Origin: an uncultured Collinsella sp.
GTDB lineage: Bacteria > Actinomycetota > Coriobacteriia > Coriobacteriales > Coriobacteriaceae
Reading direction: 5' to 3'
NCBI GenBank assembly: GCA_937934355.1
Contig: CALGZY010000256.1
Coordinates: 1 to 6,189, forward strand
Length of the DNA stretch: 6,189 nucleotides
Shown: positions 1 to 5,492 of the stretch, piece by piece
How positions within the stretch are numbered: position 1 is the stretch's first letter
How the letters are laid out: the number at the start of each line of letters is the position of its first letter
Position numbers and translations under genes: made by a program
The notes under the pieces: generated by a model
The model's database searches: none
Told to the model about the DNA's origin: nothing
What the model saw: the letters and a program-made list of their open reading frames with translations, nothing else

Positions 1-66
1 CGCCGAATGCTCGCCATCGAATTTTATCGATGGCCTATTTCAGACTGTAATGGGGTAGTTCTGTAG
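1..66. other. Non-coding junction region upstream of the truncated surface-protein frame
   Basis: All three plus-strand frames close here: TAA at 48-50 in the surface-protein frame, TAG at 56-58 in a second frame and TAG at 64-66 in the third. G+C is about 46% over bases 1-70 by hand count, clearly lower than the following coding sequence. Alanine-rich coiled-coil coding begins almost at once after position 51, with no signal peptide, start codon or ribosome site between. This looks like foreign sequence joined to the interior of a gene, such as the end of an insertion sequence, a recombination junction or a contig edge. No transposase motif could be recognised in the 66 bases, so the kind of element is undetermined. 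A 19-codon mini-frame (ATG 7 to TAG 66) is present but has no recognisable product. Confidence 0.5.
13..34. repeat. Perfect 8-bp inverted repeat with 6-base spacer
   Basis: The arms GCCATCGA (13-20) and TCGATGGC (27-34) are exact reverse complements around the spacer ATTTTA (21-26). A transcript could fold into a short hairpin, but no T-run follows (CTATTTCAG), so it is a poor intrinsic terminator. Short arms around a 6-8 bp core are the general layout of sites cut by tyrosine recombinases (Xer/integrase type), and small hairpins also occur near ends of IS200/IS605 elements. Its position about 17-40 bases before the abrupt start of coiled-coil coding makes a role in a rearrangement possible. 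No second copy was noticed in this window. Confidence 0.5.
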
Positions 67-245
67 AGAATACCGTTGCCGCCGGTAACCAAGCGGTCGT
101 AAAGACGGCTGCCCAGCTGGCCGAGGAGTCGGCAAAGCAGCTCAAGGACGCTCAGGCCGCCTACGATGCCGCCCAGAAAAAGGCCGACGCGGCGGGCCAG
201 TCTCAAAAGCAGGCGCAGCAGCAAAAGAATCAGGCCTCGCAGGCC
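51..245 (+). pseudogene. In-frame 5' coding extension of the surface-protein gene, lacking a start
   Basis: The frame of the surface protein is open from 51, directly after TAA 48-50, giving 65 codons before GTG 246. From about base 72 the translation is typical of this protein: heptad-like, rich in Ala, Gln, Lys and Asp, for example QLKDAQAAYDAAQKKAD. It therefore looks like genuine coding sequence and not a leader. It contains no ATG, GTG or TTG codon; the only CTG is at 117, with no ribosome site. There is no hydrophobic signal peptide. I infer that the N-terminus of the gene is missing or lies elsewhere, and that these codons are the first surviving part of the N-terminal coiled coil. Confidence 0.65.
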
Positions 246-3200
246 GTGACCGATAACGCCGCCGAGCAGAACGAGGCCGAGGTAGCCGCGCTTCAGGAGA
301 AGATCGACGAGCTTAAGGCAGCCGTCGAAAAGACCGAGCAGCAGCAGAAGAAGCTGGGCGACCTGAACGATCAGCTCGATCAGGCCAACAAGAGTGTCGA
401 GAATAAGACCCAGGCACTCAAGGATGCCAAGGCCAAGCAGGGCGAGGCCGAGAAGGCACTCAAGGATGCCCAGGCTAAGCTCGATGCCATGGGTATGGAC
501 AAGTACGAGGCCGCCAAGAAGGACGTCGAGGACGCGCAGGCAAAGCTTGATGCGGCGAATGCCGATGTGAAGACGGCCAAGGGTGAGCTCGATGCCGCTA
601 AGACGGCTGTCTCCAATGCCGAGCAGGCAAAGAGCGATGCCGAGTCTGCTCTGACGTCCGCCCAGGCCAAGAAGCAGGAGACTGCCGCTGCCCTCGCCAC
701 CGCAACCACCGCACAGGCCAACGCCCAGAAGAAGCTGGACCAGGCACAGGCTGCGCTCGATGCCGCTACTTCTGGCACGGGCGTCGACCTGAAAGCGCTC
801 GAGGCCGCCAAGAACGTTGCTGCCGGTGAGTTCAAGGACGCGCAGGCGGAGCTCAATGCCGCGACGGCTGCCGACGCCACCGCACAGGCGAATCTGCAGA
901 CCGCCCAGGCTGCTGTCACTGCCGCGCAAGAGAAAGCCAACGCCGCCAACGCTGCCGTTTCGTCCGCGCAGACCGCATACGACGAAGTCAGCGGCAAACT
1001 CGGCGACCTGACGAACAAGTACAACACCGCTAAGGCCGCGTACGATCAAGCCCAGCAGACCGAGGCAGACAAGAAGGCTGCCTACGATCAGGCCGTAAAG
1101 GATAGGGACGACAAACGAGCCGAGTACAAGGCGGCATGCGATGCCGCAGACGCTGCGGAGGCTGCCAGCGATGCCGCTAGCGCAGAGGTGGACAACCTTG
1201 AGCAGCAGATTGCCGTGCTCAAGTCCAACATGACTGTCGATCAAGACATCATCAATAATGGCATGCTCGGTTTTATGGCCTACATTAGCAACAGCAGCGA
1301 TTTTACTGCCCAGCAGAAGGCCAATGCCAGCGCTGCATCGTCTATGCTCACTGGCGCGCCCAACAAGGACGAGCGATATGACAAGGCTAGCTGGTATGAC
1401 AGCTATGTCGATCAGGATATGTCTCGCAAGACCAATCCGCTCTCTCTCGAGCAGCTGCGCAATGCGCTGACGTATCTCGATACTCAGAACAACATCCGCA
1501 AGGCCAACGGTCAGTCGGAGCTTAGCGTTAGCCTACGTATGACGGCTGCAGCAGCGCTCAACGCATCCTATTCATCGAATATTTGGGGACACTCGAATTT
1601 GTACTTCGATTCTAGTGAGAATCTCGCCGGTGGTGGCGGCGTCTACATGGGAGGCGAGACTGTCGACACACTCGGCTGGCCCTACACCGGTCTCTATACG
1701 GAGGAGAAGGAGCTGTTTGACCAAGAGGCTGCTACTAATAGCGACCTCGCAGCCCATCGCTACGATTCTGACTACATCTATTGGAACTATAACAACGTGT
1801 ATTCGAAATGTGGCCACTATCTCAACATTATCGATGCGGGTAACGAGGCCATCGGCATCGCAACCGGTAGCGGTAAGAACACCGATTCCGAGGTAACTAT
1901 TTTCGACTATAGCGGAAGCGCGAGCCAAAAAGACTTCACTGTCTCCGAGTTCAAGAAGCTCGTGAACAATTATATCGACTCTGCTTATAGCGCCGGCGGC
2001 ACCCAGGCGCAAAAGCAACAGCTCAAGGAGCTTCAGAGCAAGCTCACTGAAGCACAGAAAAAGTTTGGAACTGCTAGCGCTGCCTATAACGCTGCACTCA
2101 ACAAGCAGTTTGACGCTCAAGAGACCTTTAAAGCTGCCGATACGAGCATGAACACCGCCAAGGGCGAGTACGAGAGCGTTCAGGCTGCCACTGCAACCGC
2201 CAAGGGTGCCTATGATGCTGCCAAGAGCGAGCTCGATGCTTCTGGTATTGACATTGACGCTCTTCAGCAGAACCTCAATACTGCTAAGGCCGAGGCTGCC
2301 ACTGCGCAGACTGCTCTCGACAAGGCCAACGCGACGCTCGCCGATTGCCAGACGAACGCCTCTAAGGCGTCGACTCGTAAACTGAATGCTCAGAGCGCCT
2401 ACAACGCCGCCAAGGTAAAGTCCGACCAGGCCAGCGAGGCGTATGGCAACGCTACGGCTTCGGTCAAGGACCTTACCGCCAAGCTCGATGCCGCCAAGAC
2501 GGATCTTGCGAACAAGCAGGGCGCGCTTGACGATGCCAAGAAGGCCGACGTTGCCGCCCAGTCTGGTGTAGGCAAGGCTCAGGCCGCAGATACGCACGCC
2601 GCGACCGCTCTTTCGGGCGCCAAGCAGGCAGTTGCCGCCAAGACGCAGGCCCTGTCCGACGCACAGGCGAAGGCCAAGGCCGCCGAGGACGAGCTTGCCA
2701 CCGCAAACAAGGCCTTCGAGCGCTTCGCCGGTGCCCAGAAGGCGGTCGACGACGCCAAGGCCGCCTATGACGCTGCCGTCGCCGGTGTCGCCGATGCCCA
2801 GAAGCAGCTCGAGGCCGCCAACGAAGCCGTCGTCGATGCGAACCTCGATATCGTCAAGGCCAAGGCCGAGCTTGCCAACGATGAGGCACTCAAGGCCGAT
2901 CTTGAGGCCGTCGACCACAAGGCATCCCTTGCCGCGGGCACGACGGGCAACGAGAAGCTGGTCAAGCTGAACGCTGCCTACGCTCGCTACAAGGCTGCCG
3001 TCGATGCTGCCGCTGGTCTCAAGGCTGCCCTGAGCGATGCCGATGCCAAGCTGTCCGACGCCAACGACGCCTATGCCGCCGCGCTTGCCGAGCTTGACGA
3101 TGCCAAGGATGCCCTGGCTGCCGCGCAGGCCGAGTACGACAAGTATCATCCCAAGGCTGAGCCGCAGGCCAAGGATCAGGTTGCGCAGGCTGCTGCAAAG

Positions 3201-3350
3201 GCTCCTGTCGCCAAGAAGAAGGCAACGTCGGCCGCGCTCGCCCAGACTGGCGACAATTCCGCTCTTGCGGGCGAGGTGTTCGTCATCGGCGGTATCACCC
3301 TCGTGGCCGCTGGTGTGACGCTGAGCGATCGTCGTCGCAAGCAGATGTAG
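246..3350 (+). CDS. LAxTG-anchored, alanine-rich coiled-coil surface protein with CAP/SCP-like domain (5'-truncated)
   Basis: The 1034 residues from GTG 246 describe a wall-attached protein. Residues 1-328 form a long coiled coil rich in Ala, Lys, Asp, Glu and Gln. A linker (about 329-396) leads to a CAP/SCP-like domain (about 397-550). This shows the family tetrad: His449 in WGHSN, Glu458 in SENLA, Glu487 or Glu489 in TEEKELF, and His524 in CGHYLNIID. A second coiled coil follows (about 587-966), then a Pro/Ala/Lys linker (967-997) and a sorting signal: LAQTG (998-1002), a hydrophobic stretch (1011-1026) and DRRRKQM. LAxTG in place of LPxTG is the preference described for class E sortases of actinobacteria. 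CAP domains occur in secreted proteins of diverse function; the ligand here cannot be told. Export needs a signal peptide, which is absent: GTG 246 is inside the coiled coil, has no Shine-Dalgarno and is only the first formal start, and the frame is open back to 51. The gene may be silent, or expressed only after rearrangement. Domain calls are confident; the start is not. Confidence 0.85.
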   Translation: MTDNAAEQNEAEVAALQEKIDELKAAVEKTEQQQKKLGDLNDQLDQANKSVENKTQALKDAKAKQGEAEKALKDAQAKLDAMGMDKYEAAKKDVEDAQAKLDAANADVKTAKGELDAAKTAVSNAEQAKSDAESALTSAQAKKQETAAALATATTAQANAQKKLDQAQAALDAATSGTGVDLKALEAAKNVAAGEFKDAQAELNAATAADATAQANLQTAQAAVTAAQEKANAANAAVSSAQTAYDEVSGKLGDLTNKYNTAKAAYDQAQQTEADKKAAYDQAVKDRDDKRAEYKAACDAADAAEAASDAASAEVDNLEQQIAVLKSNMTVDQDIINNGMLGFMAYISNSSDFTAQQKANASAASSMLTGAPNKDERYDKASWYDSYVDQDMSRKTNPLSLEQLRNALTYLDTQNNIRKANGQSELSVSLRMTAAAALNASYSSNIWGHSNLYFDSSENLAGGGGVYMGGETVDTLGWPYTGLYTEEKELFDQEAATNSDLAAHRYDSDYIYWNYNNVYSKCGHYLNIIDAGNEAIGIATGSGKNTDSEVTIFDYSGSASQKDFTVSEFKKLVNNYIDSAYSAGGTQAQKQQLKELQSKLTEAQKKFGTASAAYNAALNKQFDAQETFKAADTSMNTAKGEYESVQAATATAKGAYDAAKSELDASGIDIDALQQNLNTAKAEAATAQTALDKANATLADCQTNASKASTRKLNAQSAYNAAKVKSDQASEAYGNATASVKDLTAKLDAAKTDLANKQGALDDAKKADVAAQSGVGKAQAADTHAATALSGAKQAVAAKTQALSDAQAKAKAAEDELATANKAFERFAGAQKAVDDAKAAYDAAVAGVADAQKQLEAANEAVVDANLDIVKAKAELANDEALKADLEAVDHKASLAAGTTGNEKLVKLNAAYARYKAAVDAAAGLKAALSDADAKLSDANDAYAAALAELDDAKDALAAAQAEYDKYHPKAEPQAKDQVAQAAAKAPVAKKKATSAALAQTGDNSALAGEVFVIGGITLVAAGVTLSDRRRKQM

Positions 3351-3416
3351 CGTTTCGAGCGTAGTTTCTGCAACGAACTTCAATTCATAACGGGACCGTC
3401 TCGTTAGCCAAACGAT

Positions 3417-3462
3417 AAGGCCGGCGCGCTGTTAAACGCAGCGCGCCGGCCTTTCTTTGTTT
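3417..3462 (+). terminator. Intrinsic terminator of the surface-protein gene
   Basis: The arms AAGGCCGGCGCGCT (3417-3430) and AGCGCGCCGGCCTT (3440-3453) are perfect reverse complements. The flanking G3431-C3439 pair extends the stem to 15 bp around a 7-base loop, and TCTTTGTTT follows. The stem is extremely G+C-rich. It lies 66 bases after the stop at 3348-3350. On the minus strand the hairpin is followed by TTATCGTTT, so some bidirectional activity is possible, backing up the terminator of the convergent OPT gene. Confidence 0.9.
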
Positions 3463-3469
3463 CGATATC

Positions 3470-3509
3470 AAAAAGCCCGGTCGGCAGCCGCAAAAGCTAC
3501 CGACCGGGC
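3470..3509 (-). terminator. Intrinsic terminator of the OPT transporter gene
   Basis: Read on the minus strand, GCCCGGTCGGTAGC (3509-3496) pairs with GCTGCCGACCGGGC (3488-3475): 10 perfect G+C-rich pairs, one G-U pair and three more pairs, around a 7-base loop. TTTTT (plus-strand A run 3470-3474) follows. It sits about 40 bases after the transporter stop codon and back to back with the plus-strand terminator, as expected between convergent genes. Confidence 0.9.
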
Positions 3510-3532
3510 AAGCCGTAGGCAATATGGTTGCT

Positions 3533-3550
3533 GTCGAGCAGCTGCTCGAC
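3533..3550. repeat. 18-bp perfect palindrome touching the OPT stop codon
   Basis: GTCGAGCAGCTGCTCGAC is its own reverse complement, with no spacer, and directly abuts the TAA of the minus-strand transporter gene (plus strand TTA at 3551-3553). As RNA it would give a 7-bp stem with a 4-base loop. It has no T-run and lies upstream of the true terminator. It could be a protein-binding site, an mRNA 3'-end structure or coincidence. Confidence 0.4.
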
Positions 3551-5254
3551 TTAGCCCAGCAGGCTTAAGCCCACGGAGACAAATGCCAGGATAACGCCGA
3601 CGATGGACTCGCCACCGAGCAGGCCGCTGGCGACAACCAGGCCCTGTTCCTGGAAGGCGGCGTCCTTGGCAGCCCTCTCTTCGTCAGAAAGACCAGCGGT
3701 GGCGTCGCGGTGGGCGGACCACTTGTCGTAGGCGAGTTTGACGCAGGAGCCCAGGAATGCCGTGAGTGACATGTAGAACGGCAGGTACACGCCCAGGCCG
3801 ATCATCATGGCCGGAATGCCGAGCCAGTACATGACGATGCCGGCGATAAAGCCGCCAACGAACCACGGTACGCTCGGGATGCCCGAGACCATGGTGGCGA
3901 CGACGCTTGCCTGCGCGGCAACAAAGCTCTTGTCGGGGCCAAAGGCGTCCGGACCATAGGCGGTGACGAGCGCGACCATGACGGCTGCGGCGACCAGGGC
4001 GCCCACGATGCCGCCGATGGCTTGGCCGATCCACTGCGCACGCGGGTTGGTGCCCAGCACGGCGCCGGCCTTAAAGTCGTTCATGACGTCGCCCGCAAGG
4101 CCGCACGCCACGGCAACGATGCCGGCGATAAAGAACAGCTTGACCTGAGCGATCTGTGCGAAGGCAGCCACGATGAGCATAACGATGAGGCCAAAGATCT
4201 CCATGGGGTCGATGCCCGTCTGGCCGCAGCTCTGTGCGCTCATGATGGTGGTGACAAAGGTGAACAGCGTCACGATGACGGCCGGAACGGGGCCAAGGTC
4301 AAGCACGATGGCGATGATCACGGCGATGGCGGCAGCGCCCAGGCCGATGATGCCGGCGTCGAGCTTAAGGGAGCCCGAGATGAGCGACTGCTCGTCGGTG
4401 TCGGTGGAGCTGTCGGCGGCAAGACCGCGGACGATACCGGCGACCTGCGGCAGGATGTCCTTGAGGACGACGGCGACGCCAAAGCCTATCATGAGGCCCA
4501 TGCCCAGGGACTTGACGATGCCCTGCGCAGTCACAACGTCGAACAGACCGGCAGCGGTGCCACCCACGATGATGCCAAAGTTGCCCAGCAGCGCGCCGGC
4601 AAACCAGAACGCGACGGGGGCGAAGCCCACCAAAAAGCCGATGGACAGCAACATGGGCGAGTTGTAGATGGCAAAGGTCACGCCGGGAATATTGAGCGTG
4701 CACAACATGCTGGGCACCACGCCCAGAGCGTCGCGAAGCACGCTGTAGATGCCTGCGATGGCCATGGAACCAAAGAGCTGCTTGCCGGTCTTGCCGCCGG
4801 CCTCGGTGGCGCGCAGGGTCTGAGCTGCGGCGTTGCCGGTGGGGAACTCCAGCGCGGCGTCCACGATAAAGTGACGGTGGATGAGCGCTGTCGCCAGAAG
4901 GCCCAAGATGGTGCCGGCGAGTGCCACGATAAACATGTCGAGCCAGCTGATCTGATCGGCATAGCCCAGCATCCAGGCGCCCGGGATGGTAAACGCCAGA
5001 CCGCCGGCGACCATGGCGCCCGCGGACATGATGGTGTGGGTGACGTTGGTCTCGTTGAGGCTGGCGTTGCCCATGAGCTTCAGGAAGAACAGCGAAATGA
5101 CGGCAGCGAAAATGATCGGCCAGGGGAGGGCGCCCATCTTGAGGGCGGTATAGGCCGAGCTTGCCGTGATGATCACGCAGCCAAGGACGCCGATGACGAC
5201 GCCGCGCAGCGTGAGTTGACCGCGCATCGAGGTGCGGTTCGAGGGATTGCTCAT
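3551..5254 (-). CDS. OPT-family oligopeptide (or metal-chelate) transporter
   Basis: This complete 567-residue, strongly hydrophobic protein belongs to the OPT superfamily, cation-coupled importers of oligopeptides or metal-siderophore/peptide chelates; bacterial substrates are mostly unknown. Several family blocks are visible: AYTALKMGALPWPI (34-47); SLNETNVTHTIMSAG (65-79), matching the usual NxVQTxASAG-type block; EFPTGNAAAQ (136-145); GQTGIDPMEIFG (344-355); GDVMNDFKAGAVLGTNPRAQ (388-407), the family's GDLMxDxKxGxxLGxxPRxQ block; and QGLVVASGLLGGES (537-550). Many membrane spans of about 20 residues are separated by short loops. Two charged stretches stand out: a loop near 281-290 (DSSTDTDEQS) and a segment near 511-538 before the last spans. 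Length is normal for bacterial members. The ATG start is supported by AAAGGAG (plus 5261-5267), six bases upstream. The gene appears monocistronic, convergent with the surface-protein gene and divergent from coaX. Substrate is not assignable; no peptidase or binding protein lies beside it in this window. Confidence 0.93.
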   Translation of the reverse strand: MSNPSNRTSMRGQLTLRGVVIGVLGCVIITASSAYTALKMGALPWPIIFAAVISLFFLKLMGNASLNETNVTHTIMSAGAMVAGGLAFTIPGAWMLGYADQISWLDMFIVALAGTILGLLATALIHRHFIVDAALEFPTGNAAAQTLRATEAGGKTGKQLFGSMAIAGIYSVLRDALGVVPSMLCTLNIPGVTFAIYNSPMLLSIGFLVGFAPVAFWFAGALLGNFGIIVGGTAAGLFDVVTAQGIVKSLGMGLMIGFGVAVVLKDILPQVAGIVRGLAADSSTDTDEQSLISGSLKLDAGIIGLGAAAIAVIIAIVLDLGPVPAVIVTLFTFVTTIMSAQSCGQTGIDPMEIFGLIVMLIVAAFAQIAQVKLFFIAGIVAVACGLAGDVMNDFKAGAVLGTNPRAQWIGQAIGGIVGALVAAAVMVALVTAYGPDAFGPDKSFVAAQASVVATMVSGIPSVPWFVGGFIAGIVMYWLGIPAMMIGLGVYLPFYMSLTAFLGSCVKLAYDKWSAHRDATAGLSDEERAAKDAAFQEQGLVVASGLLGGESIVGVILAFVSVGLSLLG

Positions 5255-5260
5255 ATAGAA

Positions 5261-5267
5261 CTCCTTT
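5261..5267 (-). promoter_or_regulatory. Ribosome binding site of the OPT gene
   Basis: AAAGGAG on the minus strand, with spacer TTCTAT (six bases) to ATG at 5254-5252. It is near-perfect and fixes the start of the transporter. Confidence 0.9.
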
Positions 5268-5272
5268 GCGTA

Positions 5273-5317
5273 TATCCGCTTCCCCCGGGAGCGCCGCTAC
5301 GGATACGGCGCGGGAAG
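5273..5317 (-). promoter_or_regulatory. Potentially structured leader of the OPT mRNA
   Basis: An inner stem pairs 5291-5296 (GCGCCG) with 5306-5311 (CGGCGC), and an outer stem pairs 5279-5284 (CTTCCC) with 5312-5317 (GGGAAG). A competing pairing is possible between plus 5273-5278 (TATCCG) and 5300-5305 (CGGATA). The latter would join the loop of the inner hairpin to sequence five bases upstream of the AAAGGAG site. Two alternatives next to a ribosome site could influence translation, but the region is G+C-rich and such pairings arise easily. It matches no riboswitch class I recognise. Confidence 0.25.
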
Positions 5318-5364
5318 TCGGGTTACCAAGGGCCGCCGCGTGAGCTCGCGCGCGACCGCGCACC

Positions 5365-5370
5365 AGTATA
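5365..5370 (-). promoter_or_regulatory. Candidate -10 element for the OPT gene
   Basis: TATACT on the minus strand, within TATACTGGTGCGC, matches TATAAT in five of six positions. No good -35 hexamer is seen 17 bases upstream (TCCCAA), where the edge of the large palindrome begins. If used, it would give a leader of roughly 100 bases before the transporter start. Confidence 0.3.
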
Positions 5371-5388
5371 GCCGCACGGCAGCTCATT

Positions 5389-5444
5389 TGGGACGGGGAT
5401 TTAAAAATCATTAGGTACGCAATGATTTTTAAATCCCCGTCCCA
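5389..5444. repeat. Perfect 24-bp-arm palindrome (REP/MITE-like) in the divergent intergenic region
   Basis: The left arm (5389-5412, starting TGGGACGGGGATTTAAAAA) and right arm (5421-5444, ending CCCCGTCCCA) are perfect reverse complements over 24 bp around the 8-base loop AGGTACGC. Outer parts are G+C-rich and inner parts A+T-rich. It lies between the divergent starts of the transporter and coaX, so it is not placed as a terminator of either, and no T-run follows it on either strand. Perfect arms of this length, with no visible coding content, fit a dispersed repetitive extragenic palindrome, a tiny mobile element, or less likely an operator. I have an unverified impression that GGGACGGGG-type intergenic palindromes are common in Coriobacteriia. 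Confidence 0.9.
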
Positions 5445-5459
5445 GAATAATCATCGGGA

Positions 5460-5465
5460 TATACT
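5460..5465 (+). promoter_or_regulatory. Candidate -10 element for coaX
   Basis: TATACT, within TATACTGCTGGGC, lies 13 bases before the AAAGGAG site of coaX. It would give a leader of about 20 bases. The corresponding -35 position (about 5437-5442, CCGTCC) falls within the right arm of the palindrome and does not resemble TTGACA, so the call is weak. Confidence 0.35.
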
Positions 5466-5477
5466 GCTGGGCAGACG

Positions 5478-5484
5478 AAAGGAG
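5478..5484 (+). promoter_or_regulatory. Ribosome binding site of coaX
   Basis: AAAGGAG with an 8-base spacer (CGTTGACG) to ATG 5493. It selects this ATG over the in-frame TTG codons at 5487 and 5517, even though it adds a few residues before the usual N-terminus of the family. Confidence 0.88.
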
Positions 5485-5492
5485 CGTTGACG

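Noticed and set aside
7..66. ATG-started 19-codon frame before the surface-protein gene
   Set aside because: Too short, no ribosome site visible, and no similarity to a signal peptide or transposase tail that I can recognise.
246..248. GTG 246 as the true start of the surface protein
   Set aside because: There is no Shine-Dalgarno and no signal peptide after it, and clear coiled-coil coding continues at least 170 bases upstream in the same frame.
24..1244. Long minus-strand open frame (406 codons) opposite the surface-protein gene
   Set aside because: It is a low-complexity Leu/Gly-rich translation caused by the repetitive GCC/AAG/GAC codons on the plus strand. It has no ribosome site or family motif.
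1572..3383. Minus-strand open frame of 603 codons
   Set aside because: Antisense shadow of the CAP and second coiled-coil regions, with the same Leu/Gly/Val bias and no recognisable domain.
4022..5371. Plus-strand open frame of 449 codons opposite the OPT gene
   Set aside because: Rich in His, Asp, Gly and Ala, typical of the reverse of a hydrophobic membrane-protein gene. The minus-strand frame has clear OPT motifs and a ribosome site.
4365..5411. Second minus-strand frame (348 codons) overlapping the OPT gene
   Set aside because: Arg/His-rich +1-type shadow of the transporter with no motif; its start lies inside the intergenic palindrome.
5389..5444. The large palindrome as an intrinsic terminator
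   Set aside because: It lies between two divergent gene starts, and neither strand has a T-run after the stem.
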